Shown: positions 1-9,012, counted from the first letter of the stretch. The stretch: 64,000 nt of DNA from an uncultured archaeon (GCA_938045545.1 CALIBN010000012.1:78368-142367), one strand, 5' to 3'. The notes: generated by a model not told the origin, from the letters alone. Program-made: numbers and translations.

Positions 1-193
1 AGGAGCTGGCCCCCGCCTCCAATCGGGCAATATGGCCTAAGTTTGCAGAAACTCCTGGATGCGTTATCCCGGTGTAAGAAGTGGCTTCAATACACCTATC
101 AACTGAGAACGTTTTAATCATGCATCCAATGCAGGGTTTTCTGAAATAAGGACATTTTTCGCAGTTAGCACTGCATTTCCCCCTCTTCAACAC
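1..193 (-). CDS. Partial Cys-rich protein, probably metal-binding (3' part outside window)
   Basis: Reading the minus strand from a GTG at 191-193 gives 64 codons with no stop up to the window edge; an in-frame TAG lies at 203-205, just upstream, so the start is well bounded. The first 25 residues hold five cysteines in the pattern C-x3-C-x2-C-x6-C-x2-C, followed by one more Cys about ten residues later, which suggests a zinc or iron-sulfur site. I do not recognise the family. The gene is divergent from the amidotransferase at 350, and the intervening 156 bases hold AT-rich TATA-like stretches for both directions. Being coding is well supported by the open frame and Cys spacing; function is unknown. 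Confidence 0.55.
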   Translation of the reverse strand, partial: MLKRGKCSANCEKCPYFRKPCIGCMIKTFSVDRCIEATSYTGITHPGVSANLGHIARLEAGASS

Positions 194-349
194 TATTTTA
201 TCCTATTATTTCTAGGATTTAAGTAGACATTTCCAGCGAGCCTTAACCGGGCGAGTTAGATTTTACGTCTTGAATTAAGCGCCGGTCCATTTCCTCAGGT
301 TTTAAAGCTTTATAATTTTCGCTACTAATTCAGGTTGAGAAGTGTAGAT

Positions 350-1075
350 ATGAGTAGCCTCATCTACTATGTTGACAATAGCGATATTGATCCTGATAGC
401 GGGGAGGCGGAGAAACGCTACGAGAACATGCGTAGAGAGATTTACCGTGTCTACGCGGGTCCGTGTGTTGTGAGGCACTACAGCAGGTGTTCACTGGAGG
501 AGGTCCAAGAGCTGGAGCCGTTGGCAGTCATCCTGAGCGGCAGCGGCACTCCATGGGAGCGGTTTGTGAATAACGACTGGGCAAGGGAGTTTAAAATAAT
601 TAGAGAGGCTCGGGTCCCTGTTCTAGGGATATGCGGCGGGCACCAGGTGATCGGTATGGCCTACTGGCATCCGCGCCGCGAGCTTGGTTGTTCGCCCATT
701 CGCCGTATAAAACCTGGGGAGGAGGATAGAAACGTGGGTACGCATCTTGAAGGATACTTTGTAGAGAAAGGCTTCCTGCCGGTTAGGATTGTTAAGAGAG
801 ATCCCCTTTTCAATGGCCTTGGGGACGTTATCTGCGTTGACGAGCACCATTACTGCGAGGTCAAGGAGCTTCCCTCGGGCTTCGACCTCTTAGCATCTAC
901 GGAGGAATGCCGTATTCAGGCGATGAAGCATAGGATGCGCCCACTATACGGGGTTCAGTTTCACCCGCAAATCTTTGACGAGGAGCATCCTGATGGAAAA
1001 AGGATTCTAGAAAACTTCTTTGAAATAGCTCAGCAGTACTGGAAAAACCGGCAGCATCATTATGCAAACTTTTGA
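350..1075 (+). CDS. Class I glutamine amidotransferase-like protein with Glu-to-Gln change in the triad
   Basis: A single class I glutamine amidotransferase (GATase1) domain fills the protein of about 241 residues. The nucleophile elbow GICGGHQ is intact at about residue 95 (Cys) and the catalytic His lies in GVQFHPQ near the C-terminus. In this family the third triad member is normally the Glu of HPE; here it is Gln, with acidic residues a few positions later, so amidase activity is uncertain. The length fits a stand-alone GMP synthase A-type or related amidotransferase, but no synthetase partner is adjacent. The ATG at 350 is preferred; an in-frame TTG at 335 would add five residues. The downstream gene is convergent, so the gene appears monocistronic. 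Confidence 0.75.
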   Translation: MSSLIYYVDNSDIDPDSGEAEKRYENMRREIYRVYAGPCVVRHYSRCSLEEVQELEPLAVILSGSGTPWERFVNNDWAREFKIIREARVPVLGICGGHQVIGMAYWHPRRELGCSPIRRIKPGEEDRNVGTHLEGYFVEKGFLPVRIVKRDPLFNGLGDVICVDEHHYCEVKELPSGFDLLASTEECRIQAMKHRMRPLYGVQFHPQIFDEEHPDGKRILENFFEIAQQYWKNRQHHYANF

Positions 1076-1216
1076 GCCACTGTTCACGATCGTGAATTAA
1101 AACAGCCGAGACATAGAAGGGCGTTCTAGATTCTTACGGGCACTAAGGGTTCAATGCAGTTGCAAGCATGACATTCTGCAAAGGTTAATCCGTTAAGACA
1201 ACGCGTATCCCATTCT

Positions 1217-2122
1217 TTATTTCCTGTATCCTATTTGCTCTAAAACTGTTATGATGCTTTCAGCAGCCTTCTTTAACATGTTTACTTCGTTCTCACTCAG
1301 CTTTTCCTGAACTACTTTGAAGCCTTCTCTCCCTGCTTTAACAGGCACCCCTAGGCAAACATCCTTTATCCCGTATTCACCGTCTAAGACGGCTGACGCC
1401 GGCAGGACTTCTCCCTTATCTGACAGCACTGCTTTAACCATTCTGGCTATCGACGCGCCCGGTCCGTGGACCGTGGCTCCCTTCATGCTTATTATCTCGG
1501 CTGCTGCCTTAACAGTCTCGCTTAAAACCATATCTAGGTCTGTGTCGCTCAACCCGTATTCTTCACGCATCCTATCTCTAAGAATCACCATGTTCTCACC
1601 GTGCTCCCCCAGGACGAACGAGCATAGGCCGCTTATCCTGATTCCCCTGCTCACCCACATTATCGTTTTTAAACGGCTCGAATCCAGGATGCCGCTTAAG
1701 CCCGCCACCTTATGTCTCTCAACACCGCTTCTCCTCCAGAAAACGTAGGTTAAAACGTCAACAGGGTTCGTCACGATTATGAATACCGTTTCACGGTCTC
1801 TCCCACCACCGTATTCTTTAGCTATCCCCTCGATTATTGGAAGATTCCTGTTTAAAAGGTCCATCCTGCTCATCCCCGGGGTTCTTCCAAATCCCGCTGT
1901 TACGACAACAATATCTAGGCCGTGGAGAAGGGAAATATCGTTAGTCCCCTTAACCTCAACGTTTAAACCAAGAGCCTCAGCCGCGTTCTGCAAGTCCAGG
2001 GCTTCTCCAAATGACAGCTTGGGGACAATGTCGTAAAGCACTATTTCGTCAGCCTCAGTTAATAGGAAAGTTGCTGCAGAGCACCCTACTTTTCCAGAGC
2101 CTATTATCCCGATTCTCCTCAA
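1217..2122 (-). CDS. mdh: Malate dehydrogenase (LDH/MDH superfamily)
   Basis: NAD(P)-dependent oxidation of malate to oxaloacetate. The N-terminal Rossmann motif GIIGSGKVG is at residues 4-12, the substrate loop reads GRTPGMSRMDLL with the Arg-x5-Arg spacing typical of malate rather than lactate dehydrogenases, and the catalytic His is in GEHGENM. At 301 residues it is the usual length for archaeal MDH. The ATG start is divergent from the FAD oxidoreductase at 2193, leaving a 70-base shared promoter region. Substrate assignment rests on the Arg in the specificity loop; a related 2-hydroxyacid specificity cannot be excluded. Confidence 0.9.
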   Translation of the reverse strand: MRRIGIIGSGKVGCSAATFLLTEADEIVLYDIVPKLSFGEALDLQNAAEALGLNVEVKGTNDISLLHGLDIVVVTAGFGRTPGMSRMDLLNRNLPIIEGIAKEYGGGRDRETVFIIVTNPVDVLTYVFWRRSGVERHKVAGLSGILDSSRLKTIMWVSRGIRISGLCSFVLGEHGENMVILRDRMREEYGLSDTDLDMVLSETVKAAAEIISMKGATVHGPGASIARMVKAVLSDKGEVLPASAVLDGEYGIKDVCLGVPVKAGREGFKVVQEKLSENEVNMLKKAAESIITVLEQIGYRK

Positions 2123-2192
2123 GTCTGAGTAGCATTATCTAAACGGTAAACTTAAAAGTATCAGTTGGGAGGGTTGGGGAAAGGAAGCAGTA

Positions 2193-3575
2193 TTGCATGA
2201 CGTGATAATAGTGGGAGGGGGCCCGGCTGGAATATTCTGTGCTCTAAGCGTCCTTGAAAAGCATTCGGACGCGTCGATCCTGATTCTTGAAAAGGGGCGT
2301 GACATTAGGGATAGAACATGTCCCGCGAGGAGGCTTAACAAGCTGTGCGTCAGGTGTGGCGTCTGCAACGTTTACAGCGGCTGGGGTGGTGCAGGAGCTT
2401 TCTCAGACGGGAAGATTACTCTTGACCCGGACATCGGAGGCTGGCTTCCAGAGATCTTGTCGTCTGAGAAGACCCGTCAATACATAAAGAGGGTTGACGA
2501 TATTTTCCTTAGCTACGGGGCGCCGGAGAAGGTTTACGGTGAAGACGAGGATTCCTTCGAAGAGTGGAGAAGGAGGGCTAGCCTAGCGGGCTTGAAGCTT
2601 CAGAGGAATCCTGTTAGACACATGGGGTCAGACCTCTCGTTTAAAATACTGAGCCGGATGAAGGATGATCTTGAAAAGAGCATCGAAGTAAGAGTTATGA
2701 CTGAAGTTGAAAGCTTCATCGTTGAAAACGGTGTTGCCAAGGGTGTTAAGACAAAGAATGGTGAAAACATGTTTGGAAGGTTCATCGTAGTCGCCCCAGG
2801 TAGGTCTGGAGCAGGATGGCTGAGGAAGGAGTTTACGAGGCTCAACATTCCTATGAAACGTAACCCTGTGGACCTCGGTGTCAGAGTCGAGGTTCCGGCG
2901 GAAATAATGGATGACATTACTCGCGACCTGTATGAGCCGAAGCTTAAGTACGTTTCGAAAAGGTTTGACGACAACGTGAGGACTTTCTGCGTCAACCCGC
3001 ATGGGGAGGTTTTAACTGAGTTCTACGAAGATATTGTCACTGTGAATGGCCACAGCTATAACAGTTACAGGACTGACAACACTAATTTTGCGGTGCTTGT
3101 TTCAACGGATTTCACAGAGCCTTTTAAAGAGCCCATTGAATACGGAATGTCGATAGCTAAGCTTGCAAACCTTATTTCAAACGGCGTGGTGGTTCAAAGA
3201 CTAGGCGATCTCCTGCAGGGGAGAAGGTCTACTCACGAGCGTCTCAGCAGGAGCCTTATAACCCCGACGCTGCCCGATGCAACGCCCGGAGACCTCAGTT
3301 TCATCCTGCCCTACAGGATTCTTTCAAACATTGTTGAAATGCTCAGGGCCTTGGACACCTTTATCCCGGGGGTTTTCTCGAAGCACGACACGCTTCTCTA
3401 CGGTGTTGAAGCCAAGTTCTACTCATCTAGGGTTGAGGTCGACGAGCATGGCGAGACACCTGTCAAAAACCTTTTCGCAGTTGGAGACGGCGCCGGCATC
3501 ACTAGGGGGTTGTCTCAAGCAGCCGCCTCAGGCCTCTACGTGGGTCACGTGGTCTCCGAGAGGCTTAAAGCCTGA
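2193..3575 (+). CDS. FAD-dependent dehydrogenase of the COG2509 type
   Basis: The N-terminus has a textbook dinucleotide-binding fold (VIIVGGGPAG) directly after the TTG start, and the C-terminus has the second FAD-binding stretch FAVGDGAGITRG. Between residues 45 and 60 there is a cysteine cluster (CPARRLNKLCVRCGVC) followed by SGWGGAGAFSDGK, both characteristic of this uncharacterised FAD-dependent dehydrogenase family. The 460-residue length is normal for it. The physiological substrate is not known. An AACTTAAAAG stretch about 35 bases upstream could be the promoter. The TTG start is supported because the FAD motif begins only a few residues later. Confidence 0.8.
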   Translation: MHDVIIVGGGPAGIFCALSVLEKHSDASILILEKGRDIRDRTCPARRLNKLCVRCGVCNVYSGWGGAGAFSDGKITLDPDIGGWLPEILSSEKTRQYIKRVDDIFLSYGAPEKVYGEDEDSFEEWRRRASLAGLKLQRNPVRHMGSDLSFKILSRMKDDLEKSIEVRVMTEVESFIVENGVAKGVKTKNGENMFGRFIVVAPGRSGAGWLRKEFTRLNIPMKRNPVDLGVRVEVPAEIMDDITRDLYEPKLKYVSKRFDDNVRTFCVNPHGEVLTEFYEDIVTVNGHSYNSYRTDNTNFAVLVSTDFTEPFKEPIEYGMSIAKLANLISNGVVVQRLGDLLQGRRSTHERLSRSLITPTLPDATPGDLSFILPYRILSNIVEMLRALDTFIPGVFSKHDTLLYGVEAKFYSSRVEVDEHGETPVKNLFAVGDGAGITRGLSQAAASGLYVGHVVSERLKA

Positions 3576-3638
3576 GCCTGCAGCAAGAGGCTTTCAAGCA
3601 CCTGCCCTTCAACATTGATTGGGATCCCATCCAAGATT

Positions 3639-4493
3639 TTAATTGGGAGTGTATTCTCCAAATATGCTTTCTCCGGCTTCGCCTTCCTCCCGGATTTCCC
3701 CCTCGCCTTCCAGTCGCCCGGCCTTCTCTAAAGTTTTCTCCAGCCTCTCAATCCTTTCCTCCAGTTTTTCAAGCCTGCTCTCTATATCTGGCGGCGGCGG
3801 GGGGAGCTGCTCACCGCCGGACAGTGGTGTGCCACACTGGCTGCAGAACTTGGATCCTCCAGTTGTCTGCCTCCCGCAGACAGGACAAACTACCGCCTCC
3901 ACAGTCAAAGCCTCCTCAGTCTTCCTAGGCTTCACGGGTTTCAGCCTGGCTCCGCATTTGAAGCAGAACTTGTAGCTCGCACTATTTACTGCTCCACACT
4001 CCGGGCAGATTATGGATTCCTCAGTTTCACTCACCTGCACTTTAGACAAATAGGGTGACGAGGGTAAATGCTTCCTCCTTAATTCAAGCATGGCTCCGGC
4101 GACGCAGAGTATAACACCCACTATCCCTATGGTGGACGGTATAAAGCCTCCTAGAAAATCTATGAGGCCTGACGTGCCTAGGCTGCGGGGCATAAAAATA
4201 TACGGTACGTATCTTCCAGCGTAAGGCAGGAAAACGGGCAGCAGGGAGAAGCAGAAAACAATCGTCGATAGGCCTAGGACTATTGCCGAGCCGGCTACAA
4301 TCTTCTTCTCGCCCTCTTGGGCGGTTAACAGTGCTCCCGCTAGAATGATTGCTGCGAGAATCAGAGTGGCTAGGTAAAGAACAGGCTGAAGAGACAAGTA
4401 GTGGCTGCTGAAGGCAAGAATAAAGACTCCTGTAAGAATCAGCACCGCCCCAGTTGTTGAAAGTACGAAAGGGCCGGAATTTTTTCCAGCCAT
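3639..4493 (-). CDS. Membrane protein with two zinc ribbons and a C-terminal coiled coil
   Basis: The first 140 residues form about four hydrophobic segments, so the protein is anchored in the cytoplasmic membrane. They are followed by two double-CxxC zinc ribbons (CPECGAVNSASYKFCFKCG and CPVCGRQTTGGSKFCSQCG), then a proline-rich linker and a Glu/Lys/Leu-rich helix of about 35 residues that should form a coiled coil. The two ribbons are related to one another and probably arose by duplication. Such zinc-ribbon membrane proteins are common in archaea with no assigned role. No operon partner is evident; the gene converges on the FAD oxidoreductase with 63 bases between stops. Confidence 0.7.
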   Translation of the reverse strand: MAGKNSGPFVLSTTGAVLILTGVFILAFSSHYLSLQPVLYLATLILAAIILAGALLTAQEGEKKIVAGSAIVLGLSTIVFCFSLLPVFLPYAGRYVPYIFMPRSLGTSGLIDFLGGFIPSTIGIVGVILCVAGAMLELRRKHLPSSPYLSKVQVSETEESIICPECGAVNSASYKFCFKCGARLKPVKPRKTEEALTVEAVVCPVCGRQTTGGSKFCSQCGTPLSGGEQLPPPPPDIESRLEKLEERIERLEKTLEKAGRLEGEGEIREEGEAGESIFGEYTPN

Positions 4494-5329
4494 TTTTCAA
4501 CTACGCTCCTCACAGGACTTTTATAAGTTTTGATTCGCTGAGACACGCTTAGTTTTACACTGGCATAATGTATGGTAATATAATTTCTCCGTTTTTGCTG
4601 CTTCTTGAAACACCCATAGCCCATGATTATTGCAGCCAAGCATTATGCTTTACAGAAGTATCGCGAGCGTATTATTACGCCGGGTTAGCCTCGTCGAGTG
4701 TGCGGCGATGCTTTTCCCTGAGTGCTCATCCCACTGTCGAGCGAGCGCTACCAGTCTGGATTTAATCGTCATACACATTTATCCTATTTTCGGAAAACTT
4801 TTTACAACATAGACGCCATCTCTGAGACCGCGAGACGACATAGCAGGGGATCATGGTTAATGAACTAGGCTCTATAAGTTTGACAGGTAAGTTGCAAATA
4901 TTGCTGCTGAAGAAGTTTTCCGCCTAGACACCTTCGGCTTCTAGGCTCCTTTGGATCAACAATTTCTCGCCGTGTTAGCGAAACCCGAAAGCAAACGGGA
5001 CAGAGTATGTCTCACCTTCTGGAGCACATACTTTTTCCTTGACCATGCTTGGAACACTGTCCAACTGTCATACCGTGAATTAACGAGAGGACGAGCATGG
5101 AAGCCGGTAAGAACATCATGGCTGTAGAATTCTCTTCGACAGTAGAGTTATAGAGAATTGATGAAGCATCAAGACGCGGGAGATTAAACCGGCCATGTTT
5201 ACTGCTTAAATATGGCTTCCGGTTTTTCAGCATTATTATATGGAAGGATTTAAGCTGGTTGCTATTTTAACCAGTTGTTTGAGGATGCGAGAAAGCTTAA
5301 TATAACCATGTTATAAATCGCCCTTAGAA
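4494..5329. other. 836-base stretch without a convincing gene
   Basis: No frame on either strand shows a recognisable protein, and I found no tRNA-like cloverleaf. One short inverted repeat is visible: GCCTAGA and TCTAGGC separated by about 11 bases near 4922-4946, possibly a transcription terminator or part of a small RNA. The region becomes AT-rich toward cysM, where the promoter lies. It may be decayed gene material, since short open stretches occur on the minus strand around 4960-5230 without a clear homologue. Confidence 0.4.
5296..5303 (+). promoter_or_regulatory. TATA-like box upstream of cysteine synthase
   Basis: CTTAATAT lies about 30 bases before the ATG at 5330, the distance expected for a leaderless archaeal transcript. 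A second TATA-like sequence, TTATAAAT at 5311-5318, is closer to the start and would be too near for that ATG. Confidence 0.45.
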
Positions 5330-6241
5330 ATGAGGGTTGCAAACGACATCACCGGCCTAATAGGGGGAACTCCCATGGTTAGGATAAACAGGCTTACTCA
5401 GCCCGGAGACGCAACGGTTTACGCTAAGCTGGAATGGTACAACATAGGGGGGTCGGTTAAAGACAGGATGGCGCTCTACCTCATGGAGTATGCAGAGGCT
5501 TCAGGAAGGCTCAGCAGGGACAGGACTATTCTTGAAGCAACATCCGGGAACACTGGGATAGCTCTGGCTATGCTGGCAGCAGCCAAGGGCTATAGGATCA
5601 CGATAGTAATGCCTGAGTCAGTAAGCGTCGAGAGGAGGAAGATGATAAGGGCTTACGGCGCTGAGCTCATTCTTTCCCCTGGGGAGAGAGGGACCGGTGG
5701 AGCGATAGAGTTGAAACAGAAAATCCTGAAGGAGAATCCTGACAAGTATGTCGACCTAGACCAGTTTAAGGATCCCGCGAACATTCTGGCGCACTACCAG
5801 ACGACTGGGAGGGAAATCTTGGAGCAGACTGGTGGGAAAGTGGACATGATCGTGGTGGGAATAGGGACAGCCGGAACCGGGGTGGGCGTATCGATGCGCG
5901 TTAAAAAGTTTAACCCCAGTATTAAGATGGTGGGCGTAACCCCGAGGCTCGGCGTTAGCATCCAGGGAATAAGGAACCCGGGTGAGCCCTATCCGACCCA
6001 GCTTTTCAAAAGAGAATGGTTCGACGAGATAGTTGAGATCGGCGAGGAGGAGAAGAAGGAGGCTTTCATGGTTGCCAGGGAAGCAGCTAGGAGAGAAGGG
6101 CTGCTCATCGGAATGAGCTCCGGCGCGATAATGCTTGTAACCCTCAGAAAGGCGAGGGAGCTGGGAAAGGATAAGACGATAGTTGCGGTTCTTCCAGATG
6201 GCGGTGAGAAGTATCTAAGCACAGATTTGTTCGAATCTTGA
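5330..6241 (+). CDS. cysM: Cysteine synthase, PLP-dependent (O-acetylserine or O-phosphoserine sulfhydrylase family)
   Basis: Fold-type II PLP enzyme of 303 residues that makes cysteine from an activated serine and sulfide. The N-terminal GGTPMVRI motif, the PLP lysine in GGSVKDRMA at about residue 44, the substrate loop TSGNTGIALA and the phosphate-binding GTAGTGVG segment are all present, followed by the conserved SSGA near the C-terminus. The short length, without a CBS domain, fits CysM/CysK rather than cystathionine beta-synthase. The acyl donor (acetyl or phospho) cannot be told from this reading. It stands alone, with its own TATA-like box. Confidence 0.9.
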   Translation: MRVANDITGLIGGTPMVRINRLTQPGDATVYAKLEWYNIGGSVKDRMALYLMEYAEASGRLSRDRTILEATSGNTGIALAMLAAAKGYRITIVMPESVSVERRKMIRAYGAELILSPGERGTGGAIELKQKILKENPDKYVDLDQFKDPANILAHYQTTGREILEQTGGKVDMIVVGIGTAGTGVGVSMRVKKFNPSIKMVGVTPRLGVSIQGIRNPGEPYPTQLFKREWFDEIVEIGEEEKKEAFMVAREAARREGLLIGMSSGAIMLVTLRKARELGKDKTIVAVLPDGGEKYLSTDLFES

Positions 6242-6353
6242 AGCCAACTCTGCGAAACAGTTTAACTTCGTTTACAGGCCTTGCACGAAAATGCTATTAG
6301 CTGCTTTTAAAATTATTTTATGTCTTCACTGGGTCGATGTGAATCATGCAGTG

Positions 6354-6575
6354 TTAACAACACGTTTCACGGCTAACTCTTTCCCTAACTTCTTCCGCTA
6401 TTCTGCCTGCTTCCACTATGGGCCGCTCTTCGCCACAACCATATGGAAGCCTGCGTGAACAACGTTTGGTTTAACAAACTCAGCCTTTAAACAATGTCGT
6501 GTTTAGAATGCCTTCTAAGGTTTCGCTATTAATTGCTGTCACGAGTGATTCTAAACCTTCCCTGAGGGCCAACAG
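6354..6575 (-). pseudogene. Decayed gene fragment, unknown family
   Basis: On the minus strand three frames each hold a short protein-like stretch that would join end to end after indels: ALREGLESLVTAINSETLEG, then FVKPNVVHAGFHMVVAKSGP, then PYGCGEERPIVEAGRIAEEV with a terminal TAA at 6354-6356. The amino acid composition and the way the pieces follow each other look like the C-terminal part of a lost gene rather than chance. I do not recognise the family. The rest of the 6242-6680 interval shows nothing else that I can support. Confidence 0.35.
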
Positions 6576-6680
6576 AAACTACGATCAACAAAAGGCCGTT
6601 GATTTTTCACCAATCCCGATTCTGCTGTTCTCATAGACTGTGTTTTGCCTATGCACTTTCCCCATCCTGCTTCTTTACTT

Positions 6681-7262
6681 CTAATGCTTCTTCAGTGTTT
6701 GTATGTAGGCTCCATGCCAGTTATGATACCAGACTTCTCCAGTATATCCGTTAACACTGAGCATGCCGAAGATCCTTCCGTCTTTAATAATGTGGATGGT
6801 GTAATATCCATAGAAGGTGTGTGGGTCCTCAGCAAGGGCTCCAGGGTAGACTCTGTCCAAGAATTTCTGTGCTATGGATACCGCGTACTCTTGGCTAACT
6901 GGCATTTCTCCTGAAGGCATACGCGTCCAACCATGCATCATTCTTCCGTGACCGTATTTCGTGTTCCACATCATGTTAGGCCCGTATTCCTTGAAGATGC
7001 ATCCCGTATTTTTGTCTATGAGCATTTCGAAGGCGCCGACGCCTGTGGTTTTTTCGTAGTAGATTATGTAGAAATTGCGTTCGAATTCCATGATCTCATC
7101 AATAGCAATGTTCGCATCGTTTAGGAATGCAAGGTATCTCTCAGCTATGAGGCTTGCGGCATCAATATTGTATGTGCCAGGGTTAGACAAGGCAAACGTC
7201 AACAATCCTGTTACGCCGACTAGGATTAAGACGAACCCTAGAGCCGAACTTCCCATGTTCAC
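6681..7262 (-). CDS. Secreted or membrane-anchored PepSY-like protein
   Basis: The protein of 193 residues starts with one hydrophobic segment (about residues 6-26) that may be a signal anchor, followed by an extracytoplasmic domain. The segment around residues 38-72 and again at 130-180 shows the alternating pattern of PepSY-like domains: a helix with a phenylalanine-rich strand, DKNTGCIFKEYG, and later SVNGYTGEVWYHNWHG. The middle is rich in His and Met (YGHGRMMHGWTRMPSGEMP), which might bind metal. Its start overlaps the stop of the upstream SHOCT protein by four bases, so the two are cotranscribed and probably act together at the membrane. Function is unknown. Confidence 0.65.
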   Translation of the reverse strand: MNMGSSALGFVLILVGVTGLLTFALSNPGTYNIDAASLIAERYLAFLNDANIAIDEIMEFERNFYIIYYEKTTGVGAFEMLIDKNTGCIFKEYGPNMMWNTKYGHGRMMHGWTRMPSGEMPVSQEYAVSIAQKFLDRVYPGALAEDPHTFYGYYTIHIIKDGRIFGMLSVNGYTGEVWYHNWHGAYIQTLKKH

Positions 7263-7561
7263 TCCTCTATCCGCCTTCTCATTTCATCATACTGGTCTTT
7301 CGTGATTTCACCTCTAGCGTACCGTTCTTTAAGTATTTGGATCGCGCTTCTATCCCGATCTGCGGATTTGCCTGACACCGTCAGCCCGGCTACCAAATAG
7401 TATATCCCTATTCCGATAAGAATTAGAAACGCTATCGGCACGAAGATCATATGGCTCCAGCCGAACCCCATCATGCCTCCGCACACCGGCGACCAAACTA
7501 GCAAGGGAAGTAAGACCGCTAGAGATGCGACGAGTATAAGAATCGAGGCCATTTCTCTCAT
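7259..7561 (-). CDS. Small membrane protein with SHOCT domain
   Basis: A 100-residue protein with two hydrophobic segments (about residues 5-22 and 33-60) followed by a C-terminal SHOCT motif, ILKERYARGEITKDQYDEM. SHOCT is a short helical module often found at the end of small membrane proteins and thought to aid oligomerisation. The stop overlaps the ATG of the PepSY-like gene. An AT-rich stretch (TTTAAATATTATAC on the plus strand near 7597-7610) upstream could carry the operon promoter. Confidence 0.7.
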   Translation of the reverse strand: MREMASILILVASLAVLLPLLVWSPVCGGMMGFGWSHMIFVPIAFLILIGIGIYYLVAGLTVSGKSADRDRSAIQILKERYARGEITKDQYDEMRRRIEE

Positions 7562-7971
7562 TTCAATTTACCGTATAACTGGGTTATAACCTGTATTTAA
7601 ATATTATACGAAAATTTCCGAATTAACATTAGAACAATAAAGAAAAATAAACACCTGTACTAGAATCCCCATGATTATTTCCAAGGATTTCGAAGCCTTG
7701 ACTGTGACATATACGTGGGGCCTTGGTCAGGTTGCCGTCACGGCAAAGCATGTGCTAAGGGTTGCTACTGTAGCCTCTATTATTTCAACCGTAGCTTAAG
7801 CCAGAAAATCGAAGCAAGCAAGAAGTAAATGCGATGAAGCTGAAAAACTTAAAGATGCTCTTTCCCATAAGGCTCCTAAATTAGTTAGATTACCTATCCT
7901 ATTTAAGTTTCACACGTGCCTTAGTCTGGTTTAAGAAAAACTTGACACAATGATTGCAAAAGAGCATATGG
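7562..7971. other. 410-base intergenic stretch with a doubtful small ORF
   Basis: An ATG at about 7672 opens a 42-codon frame on the plus strand that ends in TAA and then continues in frame for about 50 more codons rich in Lys, Ala and Asp. It could be a small protein or a remnant of a longer gene with an in-frame stop. No homologue is recognisable and no good ribosome binding site precedes it. The remainder is AT-rich and holds the divergent promoter region of the SHOCT operon. Confidence 0.25.
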
Positions 7972-8769
7972 CTAAACAAGCATTAAGAATGCTTCTATGA
8001 TCCATAATTGGATTGCTACTATCGCCCATACAGTAGTGTTCCACGCCAGAATTTTCCTACCATCTAAACTCCCTAATGGAATCATGTTAAAGGATGCAAG
8101 CCACAGGTTTACTTGAAAACCTATTTCGCCAACCAGACCAGACAAGCCGCCCAACCCGCTTAAGAGAAAGAATGCAGCAGCCCAGACAACGTTAGATAAA
8201 GGACCAGCTAAAGAAATCAGCCCTATCCGCTTTTTTTCAGAAGCTTCAGTCCATTCAAAAGCATGGTAACGTGGCGCCACGTATGTTGCACCTGGAGCAG
8301 CGAAGATGAATGAGCCTAGTGTAAGCAGAGAGGATAGTAAAGCCATCGCCAGCCCCCAGGGCCAGAGTCTGAATTCAGACCAGTAGCCGTATCTCTGGGC
8401 AGTAAACTTATGCGCCAGCTCGTGAAATATGAATCCTGTTCCAACTACGCATAAGTAGATTGCAAACACTAGGAATAGAGTTGAACGCATGCTTAAAAAG
8501 TATCCGATAGAAAAGCATAGGCTTAGAACAACCCACGCGACCAACAGGTGTGTGATCTCAGTCTTACTGGTGATTCTTCCAATCCGAGGCTTACTCTTAG
8601 GCCGAGGCGGTGGGATCTCGCTATATACTGGTTTTTGAATTCTGGCTAAGTGCAGCATTCGACAGTTATGTGCTTCAGGAAGCCTATGGTGGGAGCAGAA
8701 CGTGCCCTTACAGTAAGAGCAGACGAAGGGCAATATTACTTCTGAACCACAGACCTCACATTTAGCCAT
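7972..8769 (-). CDS. AN1 zinc finger fused to a site-2 protease-like (M50) membrane metallopeptidase
   Basis: The N-terminal 40 residues form an AN1-type zinc finger (CEVCGSEVILPFVCSYCKG followed by the FCSHHRLPEAHNC segment). After a linker there is a six-helix membrane domain with the zinc metalloprotease motif HELAHKF at about residue 115 and the second metal-binding motif IPLGSLDGRK near residue 240, which is the family's NxxPxxxLDG signature. It is therefore predicted to cleave proteins within the membrane. AN1 fingers bind ubiquitin-like or other proteins in eukaryotes; here the finger may recruit a substrate. The gene stands alone. Fold assignment is firm, substrate unknown. Confidence 0.82.
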   Translation of the reverse strand: MAKCEVCGSEVILPFVCSYCKGTFCSHHRLPEAHNCRMLHLARIQKPVYSEIPPPRPKSKPRIGRITSKTEITHLLVAWVVLSLCFSIGYFLSMRSTLFLVFAIYLCVVGTGFIFHELAHKFTAQRYGYWSEFRLWPWGLAMALLSSLLTLGSFIFAAPGATYVAPRYHAFEWTEASEKKRIGLISLAGPLSNVVWAAAFFLLSGLGGLSGLVGEIGFQVNLWLASFNMIPLGSLDGRKILAWNTTVWAIVAIQLWIIEAFLMLV

Positions 8770-9012
8770 TTGAATCTCCTCGTTTAAATGCTGAACATGG
8801 ATTTATGCCGAGTAGTACTGGAGCATAACAAGCTAAGCAGCGGATTATTATTCTTGTTTTATTGTTCAAGTTTCATTAGTCACGTAAAAACGGTGAAGTA
8901 TAAAGTTTACTTTAGCGCACGCACTGAGAGAAAATTTTAAAACTTATAACGGTTATGGTTGGAACAGGAATTTGGGTAAGAAAAATGAATTGGCTTATCA
9001 CAGCAGCTTCAA

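Noticed and set aside
335..1075. The amidotransferase as the missing small subunit (carA) of carbamoyl-phosphate synthase or as GMP synthase subunit A with its partner.
   Set aside because: It lacks the CarA N-terminal domain, is 22 kb from carB, and no guaB/guaA synthetase gene is nearby; the HPQ motif also differs.
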